Part shown: positions 6,731-16,484 of the stretch, piece after piece
Numbering within the stretch: position 1 is the first letter of the stretch
Layout of the letters: the number at the start of each line of letters is the position of its first letter
Origin: DATEZO01 sp035255485
GTDB taxonomy: Bacteria > Pseudomonadota > Gammaproteobacteria > Burkholderiales > Burkholderiaceae_D
Length of the DNA: 46,224 bases
Direction: 5' to 3'
Assembly: GCA_035255485.1 (NCBI GenBank)
Contig: DATEZO010000146.1
Span: 1 to 46,224, forward strand
Translations under genes and position numbers: made by a program
Notes under the pieces: generated by a model
What the model saw: only the letters and a program-made list of their open reading frames with translations
The model's database searches: none
What the model was told of the DNA's origin: nothing

Positions 6731-9457
6731 ATGCCTTCGCAACACCGCGCGCCGCACCACAGCGCGTCCACAAACACGCCTTGGTTTGCCTTGCCCCCCG
6801 ATGCCGTGCTCTCGTCACTCGACACACCCGAGAACGGGCTCGATTCCACAGAAGCCGGACAACGTCTTGCGACACATGGCCCGAATCAGCTTGCCGTCAA
6901 GCGCGGGCGATCCCGTTTGGCGATTTTCCTGGAGCAATTCAAAAGCCCCCTGATTCTCATCCTGCTGGCCGCGGCAGTGATCGCGTTCTTCATGGAAAAA
7001 GGGCTTGATGTGTACGTGATCCTGGCCATCGTGTTCATCAACGCCATGCTCGGTTATGTGCTGGAACGACGCGCCGCGGGGGCGATCGCTGCGCTGCAGC
7101 GGCTGACAAGCCCGCGTGCGCGGGTCATGCGAGCCGGCAGGGTGGAAGATATCCCGGCGAGCGAAGTCGTCGTCGGCGATATCCTGCTCCTGGAGTCTGG
7201 CGACCGCATTGCCGCCGATGCGCGGATCATTCACGCAAGCGAACTGGCGATCGCCGAGGCGGAATTGACGGGCGAGTCGCTGCCCGTGCCCAAGGACAGC
7301 AGGGCCATCGAGGCGCAAGCGTATCTGCCGCTGGGCGACCAGGTCAACATGGCGTTCATGAGCACAGCCGTGGTATCCGGTCGTGGACGGGCCGTCGTGG
7401 TGACGACGGGCATGGCCACCCAGGTGGGCAAGATCGCCTCCGATGTGTCCGAAGCCAGCGCGCAGACGCCGGTGCAGCGCAAGCTGGCCGATTTTGGCCG
7501 CCGGCTCGGCATCATCATCGTGATGATCATCGGCACCGTGCTGGCGCTGGGCGTTGCGCTCGGCCATCCCTTTGCCGAGATGTTTTATGTGGCGATCAGC
7601 CTGGCAGTGGCGGCCGTCCCGGAGGGCTTGCCGATCGTGGTGTCGGTGCTGTTTGCCATCGGCGTCACTCGCATGGCCAAGCGCCACGCGATGATACGCC
7701 GGCTGCCGGCGGTCGAGGGTTTGGGCAGCGCCACCATCATCTGCTCGGACAAGACCGGCACGCTGACGCGCAATGCGATGACCGTCGAGCAGATCAGCAT
7801 GGGCAGCCAGATCCTTGCCGTAGAAGGCGCTGGCTACGAGCCGAGTGGCCGCGTGCTGGCCGGCGGCATTCCTGCGATTGCCGGGCAAGCGCGCGGGTTG
7901 CACTGGCTTGGCGCCTGCGCCCGGCTCTGCAACGACTCCGTCCTGGAGCAAGTCGATGGCGAGTGGCGCATATTGGGTGATCCGACGGAAGGCGCGTTGA
8001 GGGTGCTCTCGGAGAAGCTGCAATTCCGTGAAGAGTGGGATCGCGTCGACGAAATCCCCTTCAGCTCCGAGCGCAAATGGATGGCAACGCTCAACCGCGC
8101 TCCCGATGGTGAACTTGTGGCGTTCGTGAAGGGCGCGCTGGAACGGCTTTTGCCGATGGCCAGCCATTATCAGGCGAGCGACGGCACGATTCTGGAGTTT
8201 GACGAGGAGGCGCGCTCCGGCCTGCTCAATGCAGCGCACGGCATGGCTGATCAGGCGCTGCGCACACTGGCGCTAGGCGTAGTGCGCGCCGTGGATCACG
8301 CCGGGGTGCTGTCCGCCGACTATCTGCACGGAAGACTGGTACTCGCCGGGCTGGTCGGAATGATCGATCCGCCGCGTCCCGAAGCCATTCCCGCAGTCCT
8401 GGCCTGCCAGTCCGCCGGCATTCGGGTAGCCATGATTACAGGCGATCACCGCGCAACGGCAACGGCCATTGCGCGCCAATTGGGCATCCTGCGGGAGAGC
8501 CAGATCGTGATGGAAGCGGCCGACCTGGAGAAGATGACGGACGACGAGCTTGATAATGTCGTCCAGCGGGCCGCCGTCTATGCCCGCGTCAACCCCTCGC
8601 ACAAGATGCGCATTGTGAAAGCGCTTCAACGCAAGGGGGCCATTGTCGCGATGACGGGCGACGGCGTGAACGACGCGCCAGCCCTGTCCCAGGCCGACAT
8701 AGGCATCGCCATGGGCATCACCGGCACCGAGGTCGCCAAAGGCGCAGCAGACATGGTGCTTGCCGACGATAACTTCGCCACGATCGTCGCCGCCGTGGAA
8801 GAAGGGCGTGCAATCTCCGACAACTTGCGCAAGGTGGCGGAATACTTGACCGCGACCTGCGTCGGCAACATTGCGACTGTCGCGGGCTCGATCGTGCTCG
8901 GTTTGCCGCTGCCGCTCACCGCCGTGATGCTGCTATGGATCAACCTGGTAGCAACAGGCGTGTTCGACAAACCCTTGGCCCTTGAACAAGGTGATCCCGA
9001 CCTGATGAACCGCCCGCCGCGCGCGCCGGGTGATCCCCTCATCACCCGCTCGGCTTTCGTGCGGCTGATGTGCATGGGCGTTGGCATGGCTGTGGGCACC
9101 CTGGCCGTGTTTGCCTGGGAACTGTCGATTGGGACGCCGATCGAACATGCGCGAACGGAGGCCTTCACGGTCAATGCCACGTTTCAGGCCTTCAGCGCGT
9201 TCGCCTTTCGCTCGGCCGAACGGCCCCTGTATCGGTTGCCGTCCAATCGATGGCTCTTCGGTGCAGCGCTGGTCGCGCTTCTCGTCCAGCTGCTGGCAGT
9301 CTATTGGATGCCGCTCCAGCTATTGCTCGGCACCGTGTCGCTCGCCCCCTGGGAGTTCGGCGTGGCGGTGGCCGAGGGCCTGATCCTGCTGCTGGCGGCG
9401 GAGATCTACAAAGTCGTGCGCTGGCATTTGCGCCGCGCCGAAAAGCCGGGGGCATGA
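6731..9457 (+). CDS. P-type cation-transporting ATPase (P2-like)
   Basis: A 908-residue pump of the inner membrane that uses ATP to move cations. The N-terminal cation-ATPase domain (residues about 18-85) is followed by the actuator motif TGES (180-183), the M4 motif PEGLP (297-301), the phosphorylated Asp340 in DKTGT, the hinge TGDGVNDAPAL and four or more C-terminal helices. PEGLP is the Ca2+/P2-type M4 signature. In M6, however, where calcium pumps have NLVTDGLPAL, this protein has NLVATGVFDKPLAL, so the second acidic ion ligand is displaced and the transported ion is uncertain. Start at ATG 6731 with AAAGGAG. Its stop overlaps the start of a small membrane protein (9454), implying coupled translation. 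A promoter-like repeat with an FNR-type box lies upstream. Confidence 0.88.
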   Translation: MPSQHRAPHHSASTNTPWFALPPDAVLSSLDTPENGLDSTEAGQRLATHGPNQLAVKRGRSRLAIFLEQFKSPLILILLAAAVIAFFMEKGLDVYVILAIVFINAMLGYVLERRAAGAIAALQRLTSPRARVMRAGRVEDIPASEVVVGDILLLESGDRIAADARIIHASELAIAEAELTGESLPVPKDSRAIEAQAYLPLGDQVNMAFMSTAVVSGRGRAVVVTTGMATQVGKIASDVSEASAQTPVQRKLADFGRRLGIIIVMIIGTVLALGVALGHPFAEMFYVAISLAVAAVPEGLPIVVSVLFAIGVTRMAKRHAMIRRLPAVEGLGSATIICSDKTGTLTRNAMTVEQISMGSQILAVEGAGYEPSGRVLAGGIPAIAGQARGLHWLGACARLCNDSVLEQVDGEWRILGDPTEGALRVLSEKLQFREEWDRVDEIPFSSERKWMATLNRAPDGELVAFVKGALERLLPMASHYQASDGTILEFDEEARSGLLNAAHGMADQALRTLALGVVRAVDHAGVLSADYLHGRLVLAGLVGMIDPPRPEAIPAVLACQSAGIRVAMITGDHRATATAIARQLGILRESQIVMEAADLEKMTDDELDNVVQRAAVYARVNPSHKMRIVKALQRKGAIVAMTGDGVNDAPALSQADIGIAMGITGTEVAKGAADMVLADDNFATIVAAVEEGRAISDNLRKVAEYLTATCVGNIATVAGSIVLGLPLPLTAVMLLWINLVATGVFDKPLALEQGDPDLMNRPPRAPGDPLITRSAFVRLMCMGVGMAVGTLAVFAWELSIGTPIEHARTEAFTVNATFQAFSAFAFRSAERPLYRLPSNRWLFGAALVALLVQLLAVYWMPLQLLLGTVSLAPWEFGVAVAEGLILLLAAEIYKVVRWHLRRAEKPGA

Positions 9458-10170
9458 TGGGCGAAACAGCAGCGGCACTGGCCGGCAGCCTGGTGCTCGC
9501 AGGTGCCTACGCCCTCACGCCGGCCATTGCGCGCCTGCCGGAACGATATCTTGCATCGCTGGACAGTTTCAGCGGCGGAACCGGGCTCGCGTACATGTTT
9601 CTGTATCTGCTATTCGAGCTCGCCAAATACGGCGCCCCCAAGATTCACGCCTTGCTGCCGCTCGGGCCGGAACCGCTGGAGACCCTCTTCATCTTGCTGT
9701 TGGGCGCAATATCGACAAACTATCTTCTGCAGGTGCATCTGGCGAAGAGTCCCAGCCGGCAGGACGATTACCAGGGTTTCGCTGCATTATTCCTTTTTTA
9801 CAATTTTCTCGCGGGTGCCGGAGTAGTGGAAGAAGCCCACGCAGGCTCGCTGAACCTGGGCATTTACGTGACAGCGCTGGCTCTCCATCTGCTCTTTAAC
9901 GACCTTTTCTTGCTGCACCTGTGCCCCGATGCCCATCATTGGCGCTGGCGTACCGCGTTGGCCGCAATGCCGGTCATTGGTTGCGCGCTGGCGGTCGGCT
10001 TCGTGCTGCCGGAAGGGGTGCTGTATGGAATGCTTGCTTTAATTGCTGGCAGCACGATTATCAACGTCGTGCGCCATGAATTACCTCATCCAAAGAGTTT
10101 TAGATCGGGTGCATTCGTCACAGGGGTAATAGTCTATGCCGCCCTCATCATTGCAACTTGGAGAATCTAA
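9454..10170 (+). CDS. Integral membrane protein coupled to the ATPase
   Basis: A 238-residue protein with about seven hydrophobic helices (for example ETLFILLLGAISTNYLL, GFAALFLFYNFLAGAG, ALAAMPVIGCALAVGFVLP). Charged and His residues cluster near the middle (FNDLFLLHLCPDAHHW), a potential metal-contact region. I do not recognise the family; a distant ZIP-like or accessory permease is conceivable but not supported by a motif. The chosen start, ATG 9454, overlaps the ATPase stop codon (ATGATG over TGA). The longer open frame upstream would lie inside the ATPase gene in another frame and is a shadow. The coupling suggests it assists, regulates or complements the pump. Confidence 0.7.
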   Translation: MMGETAAALAGSLVLAGAYALTPAIARLPERYLASLDSFSGGTGLAYMFLYLLFELAKYGAPKIHALLPLGPEPLETLFILLLGAISTNYLLQVHLAKSPSRQDDYQGFAALFLFYNFLAGAGVVEEAHAGSLNLGIYVTALALHLLFNDLFLLHLCPDAHHWRWRTALAAMPVIGCALAVGFVLPEGVLYGMLALIAGSTIINVVRHELPHPKSFRSGAFVTGVIVYAALIIATWRI

Positions 10171-10219
10171 GACGATTTCGTGACGCTTGATCTCGCGGCT
10201 TGCAGCCCGTTTGCTGCGT

Positions 10220-10288
10220 GAAGAAATCGCCACTCGCAGACGCTTTTGAGCATGCGCAAACCGCCCCCTCCACGCTGCTAACGTGAAT
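10220..10288 (+). repeat. Repeat copy B: orphan promoter-like element
   Basis: A second copy of the element at 6468-6538, in the same direction. GAAGAAATCGCCACTCGCAG and CTGCTAACGTGAAT match copy A with scattered changes; the FNR-like box is TTGAG-CATG-CGCAA (10,246-10,259) and the -10-like TAACGT sits at 10,279-10,284. No plus-strand gene follows, so it may be a leftover after gene loss. Confidence 0.55.
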
Positions 10289-10390
10289 TGACCACACTGG
10301 TTTGGCGCAGCACTATATGAAGTACGTTCCATTAAGGGTCGACTTGCATCGCAGTATTCAACCATCCCATTCCAGCTCGGTAACGTCGCT

Positions 10391-10416
10391 GGACCCCGAC
10401 TTTCGTCGGGATGACG
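10391..10416. repeat. REP-like palindrome
   Basis: GGACCCCGACTTTCGTCGGG followed by ATGACG has a perfect 6-bp stem (CCCGAC/GTCGGG) with a TTTC loop. It has the form of the widespread 'GGA-CCCCGxxTTCGxGGGG-ATGACG' intergenic repeats of proteobacteria. Only one copy is seen in this window. Confidence 0.45.
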
Positions 10417-10665
10417 GTAGCAAATCTATAGGGCTGCCTGTCCAGATTCCGCTGGCGTTCCATCCCGGAGAGTTACTTTTTCTTGCGGAAATATTGGGAG
10501 TATAGACAAAAATAATCAATATTCGCAATGAATTCGCGGTATTTTAAAAATACACAGTGCAGTATAAAAGGCCGAAAATCAGCGGCGGCGGTTGAAAAAT
10601 CATCTGAAAACAGGAATTTTCCGCTGCGCCGTGTAAGCTGGATTGCCGCGTTGCCTGGCGCGTGG

Positions 10666-11397
10666 TCAGGGCTTGAGATCGGACAGCATGCGTTGCGGCG
10701 CATCGGTGAATTCGCGCGTGGTGCCTTTCATTCTGGTGGCACGTTCCTGGACGCCCGGCTGGAACACATAACATGCGCCGGTGCCATGGTTGGTATCTGC
10801 CGCGGTGGGAAAGATATCCCAGTCGTGCAGGCGCGCTTTCGATATCAGGACCGCGCGGCGCAATACCACGATGGCTTCGTAATCGTCAGGGTCGGGATAG
10901 GCGCTTTCGGCCCAGGCGGCCAGGCGTTTGATGTCGCGGCCGGCAAAGGCTTCCGGCGCCAGCAGGGTGGCACCATCGATGGTCCAGTGCAGGACTTCCA
11001 CGCCGTCGCGCCGCAGCAGCAGGCTGCGCGCTCCCTGTTCCTGCAGGTAGGGCGCTTCGATATCGTACTGGCGCAGCCGGATGCCGCGCGCTGCATGGGC
11101 AATCGCCAGCCCCGCCAGATCGAACATGTGGGTGCATTGGTGCGCACCGTCGGTGTGCCGGAATACCGCTAGCGGATGTGGCGACAACGGCATGCCGATC
11201 AGCAGGTCGAGCGCCTTGACCGACTGCGGGCAGAGTGACCAGGGAACGCGCACCGGCACGCCCTCGATGGCGGTGATGCAGGTGCCGTCATGCCGGATGA
11301 TGACGGTATAACGATGCAGGTCGTCTTCCAAATCCGCGCGGGCTTCTTTCTCGGATGTCACGATGCGGATGCATCGGCGATAAATACCTGGATTCAT
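10666..11397 (-). CDS. DUF2889 domain protein
   Basis: A 243-residue soluble protein that I assign to the DUF2889 family. The N-terminal part (YRRCIRIVTSEKEARADLEDD) leads to the characteristic GAHQCTHMFDLAGLAIAHAA segment and an ending rich in charged residues. The function of the family is not known. The gene is the last of a five-gene minus-strand operon behind the 2-aminobenzoyl-CoA monooxygenase/reductase (gaps of 81, 9, 23 and 90 bp). It may therefore act on a CoA ester or released product of that route, perhaps as a hydrolase or an isomerase, but no catalytic motif supports a specific reaction. The conserved Cys/His in QCTH and the Asp of the next turn are the residues to watch. Confidence 0.65.
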   Translation of the reverse strand: MNPGIYRRCIRIVTSEKEARADLEDDLHRYTVIIRHDGTCITAIEGVPVRVPWSLCPQSVKALDLLIGMPLSPHPLAVFRHTDGAHQCTHMFDLAGLAIAHAARGIRLRQYDIEAPYLQEQGARSLLLRRDGVEVLHWTIDGATLLAPEAFAGRDIKRLAAWAESAYPDPDDYEAIVVLRRAVLISKARLHDWDIFPTAADTNHGTGACYVFQPGVQERATRMKGTTREFTDAPQRMLSDLKP

Positions 11398-11487
11398 GTA
11401 AAAAGATTCTGTTCTTGACCTGGATTTGCGGCAGGCATGTGCAGCGTGGGTAAATGACGTGAATTTTACTACCGTACACGAAACCGA

Positions 11488-11880
11488 TCAGTCCGGTAGG
11501 ATAGCCGTTACCTCGATTTCGACCTTTGCCTCATCTTCCATCAGTGCAACTACCTGCACTGCCGTCATGGCCGGAAAATGCCGGCCGATGATTTCACGGT
11601 AGGCGCTGCCGATGTCCTTGGCGGCTGCCAGATATGCCTGCTTGTCGGTTACATACCAGGTCATGCGCACGATATGCTGCGGACCGGCCTTGGCCTCGGC
11701 CAGCACTGCCACGATATTCAGCAGAGCCTGGCGCACCTGGCCAGCGAAGTCGCTGGTCTGGAAGCGGCCCTGCGCATCCCATCCGATCATGCCGCTGAGG
11801 CAGATCGTGCGTCCGGTTGCGATGACGCCGTTGGCGTATCCCTTGGGGCGAACCCAGTCTGGTGGTTGCAGGAATTCCAT
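11488..11880 (-). CDS. RidA/YjgF-family protein
   Basis: A 130-residue member of the RidA (YjgF/YER057c/UK114) family, which forms trimers and hydrolyses reactive enamines/imines to ketones and ammonia. Visible features are the N-terminal PPDWVRPKGYANGV, the strand CLSGMIGWDAQG, and the ending MTAVQVVALMEDEAKVEIEVTA with a Glu in the active-site position (VEIE). The usual Arg of the pocket is not obvious, since MTAVQV stands where RidA has RxxV. ATG start at 11,880 with AAAGG upstream. It sits between an acyl-CoA dehydrogenase and a DUF2889 gene in the 2-aminobenzoyl-CoA operon. The dearomatised intermediates there carry an amino group on a double bond, so hydrolytic deamination of an enamine-CoA ester is a plausible job (inference). 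Confidence 0.8.
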   Translation of the reverse strand: MEFLQPPDWVRPKGYANGVIATGRTICLSGMIGWDAQGRFQTSDFAGQVRQALLNIVAVLAEAKAGPQHIVRMTWYVTDKQAYLAAAKDIGSAYREIIGRHFPAMTAVQVVALMEDEAKVEIEVTAILPD

Positions 11881-11903
11881 GATGTTGCCTTTCTGAATAT
11901 GGG

Positions 11904-13070
<1,167 letters not shown>

Positions 13071-13079
13071 GATGGAGCC

Positions 13080-13934
13080 TCAATCGCCTTCGAAGACGGG
13101 TTTTTGCTTCGCCACGAAGGCGTGGTAAGCACGGTGAAAATCATTGGTCGCCATGCAGATAGCCTGCGCCTGCGCTTCCGCTTCGATCGCTTCATCGACC
13201 CCCATGTTCCATTCCTGCTGCAGCATTTTTTTGGTCATGCCGTGGGCGAAGGTCGGTCCGGCGGCGAGTTCGGCGGCCAATGCCTGTGCTTCGGCCAGCA
13301 GCGCTTCCGGCGTACACAGCCGGTTGAAAAAGCCCCAGCGTTCCGCCTCTTCGCCGCTCATGCTGCGCCCGGTCAGCAGCAGCTCGGCGGCGCGTCCCTG
13401 GCCGATTACGCGTGGCAACAGGGCGCAGGCGCCCATGTCGCAACCGGCCAGGCCGACCCGGGTAAACAGGAAAGCGGTCTTGCTGCGCGCCGTTCCGAGC
13501 CGGATATCAGCCGCCAGTGTCAGCAAGGCGCCGGCACCGGCGCAGATGCCATCGACGGCGGCCACGATCGGCTGCGGGCAGGCGCGCATGGCTTTCACCA
13601 CATCGCCCGTCATGTGGGTGAAGGCAAGCAGGCCGGGCATGTCGAGCCGGGTGAGCGGGCCGATGATGTCATGCACGTCACCGCCGGAACAGAAATTGCC
13701 GCCGGCCCCGGTAATGACCAGCGTTTTTACATCGTCGGCGCTAGCCAGCGAGCGAAACAGCTCTCGCAGTTCGGCATAGGATTCAAAGGTGAGTGGATTC
13801 TTGCGTTCCGGGCGATTGAGCGTCAGCGTGGCGACGCCATTCGTTGTTTCAAAATTGAAATGGCGTGCAGGATAATCGGCCAGCATTGCACGATTGCCGG
13901 GAAGCTGATGCGGTTGGCCAGGAAGATAGCGCAT
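13080..13934 (-). CDS. Enoyl-CoA hydratase/isomerase family protein
   Basis: A 284-residue crotonase-fold protein. The oxyanion-hole regions are GNFCSGGDVHDI and DGICAGAGALL. The two glutamates of classic enoyl-CoA hydratase are absent: GAGAL replaces GGGCE, and the PEI position is replaced by FTRVGL. An Asp follows in LAGCDMGACALLP, so this is a specialised crotonase (hydratase, ring hydrolase or isomerase) rather than a standard short-chain hydratase. I start it at ATG 13,934 with AAGGAA upstream; an in-frame ATG ten codons earlier has no ribosome site. It follows the monooxygenase/reductase gene and precedes the acyl-CoA dehydrogenase. Ring hydration or hydrolytic opening of the dearomatised 2-aminobenzoyl-CoA product is the likely role (inference). 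Confidence 0.82.
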   Translation of the reverse strand: MRYLPGQPHQLPGNRAMLADYPARHFNFETTNGVATLTLNRPERKNPLTFESYAELRELFRSLASADDVKTLVITGAGGNFCSGGDVHDIIGPLTRLDMPGLLAFTHMTGDVVKAMRACPQPIVAAVDGICAGAGALLTLAADIRLGTARSKTAFLFTRVGLAGCDMGACALLPRVIGQGRAAELLLTGRSMSGEEAERWGFFNRLCTPEALLAEAQALAAELAAGPTFAHGMTKKMLQQEWNMGVDEAIEAEAQAQAICMATNDFHRAYHAFVAKQKPVFEGD

Positions 13935-14015
13935 GATCGATTCCTTGTTGATTGAGTGCATCAATAGGGCAGGGCCGGCAGGGATTCTTCAAATATCGCC
14001 GTGCCGGCAACGGGT

Positions 14016-16409
14016 TCAGCCTTCCAGCAGCCTGGCCGCAATCTGTTGCGGGGTCAGGCCGGCATTGGCGGCGGCCAACTGTCTTTCGCGTTCCAGATTG
14101 CGTTCCAGTTGCAGTTTGCCGGCGTAATACTGCTTCGGCCATTCCATGTCCGGGTAGCCGATTCGCGCTGCCTCGGTCAGGGTCCAGGCCGCATTGGCCA
14201 GATGCGGCCGCGCTACTGCGCACAGATCGGCCCGCCCGGCGGCGATGATGCTGTTGGCATGGTCCGCTTCGAAGATGGCGCCCACGGCAATGGTGGGAAT
14301 ACCCGATTCATTGCGGATGCGATCGGAGAAGGGGGTCTGGAACATGCGGCCGTACATCGGCTTTTCCTTCTTGCTGACCTGGCCGGAGGAGCAGTCGATC
14401 ATGTCGGCGCCGGCCTGCTTGAACAGCCTGGCGATCTCGACCGCATCATCCGGTGTAATACCGCCCTCGACCCAGTCATGCGCCGAAATCCGCACGCTGA
14501 TCGGCTTGTCCTGCGGCCATACGGCGCGGATGGCGGCGAGCACTTCGAGCGGGTAGCGGCAGCGGTTTGCCAGCGAGCCGCCGTACTCATCGGTACGATG
14601 ATTGGTCAACGGCGAAATGAAGGTGGATAACAAATAGCCATGTGCGCAATGCAGCTCCAGCCAGTCGAAGCAGGCTGCGGCTGCCTGTTGCGCGGCACGC
14701 ACGAAATCGGCGCGAATCCGATCCATGTCTTCACGCGTTGCGGCGCGCGCGGTTTGCGATACCCCTTCCAGATATTGCTGGGCGGATGCCGCGACCAGCG
14801 GCCAATTACCGCTTTCCAGCGGCTGATCGGCTCCGTCCCATGATCGTCGGGTCGACCCCTTTGGGCCGGCGTGCCCCAGTTGCATGGCGATTTTCGCATC
14901 CGAATTGGCATGCACGAAATCGACGATACGCTGCCAGGCAACAGTATGCTGCGGCTGGTACAGGCCAGGACAGCCCGGCGTGATGCGGGCATCAGCCGAG
15001 ACGCAGGTCATTTCCGCAAATACCATGCCGGCGCCGCCCATTGCGCGGCTGCCCAGATGCACCAGATGATAATCGCCGACGACGCCATCGGTGGCCGAAT
15101 ATTGCGCCATCGGCGACACCACGATACGGTTCTTCAGTACGGTGCCGCGCAGTTTGAACGGGGTCAGCATCGGCGGGATGCTGCGGTCACTGACAGGCAA
15201 GGGTCGGCCGGCTTGTGCGAAGGCGCGTTCGGCAATCCAGCGCTCGTAATGCTCGACATAGGCGGCATCGCGCAACCGCAGGTTCTCGTGCGAGATGCGC
15301 TGGCTGCGCGTGAGCATCGAATAGGCGAACTGCTCCGGTTCCATGCGAGTATATCGCTGGACGTTTTCAAACCATTCCATCGAATTGCGCGCCGAGCTCT
15401 GGATCTTGAGAACTTCGATTGCGCGCACTTCTTCGTAGGCCGCCATCACACGGTCCATGCCGGCTTCGCCATGTTTTTCAAAGCAGCGTGTCAGTTCGAT
15501 GGCATCTTCCAGCGCCAGCTTGGTGCCGGAGCCGATCGTGAAGTGCGCGGTATGAGCTGCGTCGCCCATCAGCACGACCGGCACCCGTTTTCCTTTTATG
15601 TCATTCCAGTGCACCCAGTGCTGGCAGATGATGCGCGGGAACTTGATCCAGGCTGCCGAACCGCGCAAATGCGCGGAATTGCTCATCAGCGCATGGCCAT
15701 CAAGATGCTTTGCAAACAGTTTTTCGCAAAAGGCGATCGCTTGTTCCCTATCCATCTTATCGAGGCCGGACTTGAGCCACACGTCTTCAGGGGTTTCGAC
15801 AATGAAAGTCGCCGTATCGCCGTCGTATTGATAGGCATGGGCCTGGAACCAGCCGTGCTCGGTTTGTTCAAAAGCGAACGTGAAAGCGGGAAACAGCTTC
15901 TTGGTGCCGAGCCAGATGAAGCGGCAGGTGCGGGTATCGATATCCGGCTGGTAGCTGTCGGCGTAACGGGTGCGGATACGGCTGTTCAATCCATCGCTGG
16001 CAATCACCAGGTCGGCATCGTATTCGGCGGCGGTTGTCTGATCATCGGTAGCGTCCGTTTCGAATACGAGGTTGACGCCAAGCTCTTCACAGCGTTGTTG
16101 CAGAATATTCAGCAGGCGTTTGCGGCCGATGCCGCAAAAGCCATGGCCGCCGGATGTAATGACATGGCCATTGAAGCGCGTCTCCACATCATCCCAGTGA
16201 TTGAACGATTGCAGGATGGCGCGCGCGGTAGTCTCGTCGGCCTTGCTGAGATTGGCCAGTGTCTGGTCGGAGAACACGACGCCCCAGCCGAAAGTGTCGT
16301 AGGGGCGATTGCGTTCGATTACGGTAATGTCATGCGCCGGATTCTGCTTTTTCATCAACAAGCCAAAATAAAGGCCGGCCGGACCACCGCCGATGCATAC
16401 GATCTTCAT
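14016..16409 (-). CDS. Bifunctional 2-aminobenzoyl-CoA monooxygenase/reductase
   Basis: A 797-residue natural fusion. The N-terminal half (1 to about 400) is an FAD aromatic hydroxylase: dinucleotide site GGGPAGLYFG (7-16), GDAAHTAHFTIGSG (282-295). The C-terminal half (from about 414) is an Old Yellow Enzyme-type FMN reductase: VVSPMAQYSATDG, the active-site strand HCAHGYLLSTF and NHRTDEYGGS. This pairing is known from the 2-aminobenzoyl-CoA monooxygenase/reductase of Azoarcus evansii and from salicylyl-CoA 5-hydroxylase relatives. It uses O2 and NADH to hydroxylate C5 and then reduce the ring, giving 2-amino-5-oxocyclohex-1-ene-1-carbonyl-CoA. The open frame extends 54 codons upstream, but ATG 16,409 has AGGAGC in front and starts the FAD motif. 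It heads the minus-strand operon to 10,666. No 2-aminobenzoate-CoA ligase is nearby, so its substrate probably comes from the indoleacetate genes. Confidence 0.92.
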   Translation of the reverse strand: MKIVCIGGGPAGLYFGLLMKKQNPAHDITVIERNRPYDTFGWGVVFSDQTLANLSKADETTARAILQSFNHWDDVETRFNGHVITSGGHGFCGIGRKRLLNILQQRCEELGVNLVFETDATDDQTTAAEYDADLVIASDGLNSRIRTRYADSYQPDIDTRTCRFIWLGTKKLFPAFTFAFEQTEHGWFQAHAYQYDGDTATFIVETPEDVWLKSGLDKMDREQAIAFCEKLFAKHLDGHALMSNSAHLRGSAAWIKFPRIICQHWVHWNDIKGKRVPVVLMGDAAHTAHFTIGSGTKLALEDAIELTRCFEKHGEAGMDRVMAAYEEVRAIEVLKIQSSARNSMEWFENVQRYTRMEPEQFAYSMLTRSQRISHENLRLRDAAYVEHYERWIAERAFAQAGRPLPVSDRSIPPMLTPFKLRGTVLKNRIVVSPMAQYSATDGVVGDYHLVHLGSRAMGGAGMVFAEMTCVSADARITPGCPGLYQPQHTVAWQRIVDFVHANSDAKIAMQLGHAGPKGSTRRSWDGADQPLESGNWPLVAASAQQYLEGVSQTARAATREDMDRIRADFVRAAQQAAAACFDWLELHCAHGYLLSTFISPLTNHRTDEYGGSLANRCRYPLEVLAAIRAVWPQDKPISVRISAHDWVEGGITPDDAVEIARLFKQAGADMIDCSSGQVSKKEKPMYGRMFQTPFSDRIRNESGIPTIAVGAIFEADHANSIIAAGRADLCAVARPHLANAAWTLTEAARIGYPDMEWPKQYYAGKLQLERNLERERQLAAANAGLTPQQIAARLLEG

Positions 16410-16484
16410 AGCTGCTCCTGTGAAAGCTGGGTTGCCGATAAATGGAATTTTCGTCTTGTTCGATGGATCGTGCCTGTCCGTTAA

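Larger units (their letters stand above)
10171..10665. other. 495-bp gap with repeat, REP-like hairpin and A/T-rich segment
   Basis: The gap holds repeat copy B (10,220-10,288), a REP-like hairpin (10,391-10,416) and an A/T-rich stretch from about 10,488 to 10,625 containing a perfect 15-base palindrome (GTATTTT-A-AAAATAC, 10,539-10,553). No gene follows repeat B on its strand. The downstream end is the 3' side of the DUF2889 gene. Confidence 0.6.

Noticed and set aside
6815..8239. 474-codon minus-strand frame inside the ATPase gene
   Set aside because: His/Arg/Gln-rich shadow of a well-supported P-type ATPase on the other strand.
14871..16484. 537-codon plus-strand frame
   Set aside because: Antisense shadow of the monooxygenase/reductase gene.
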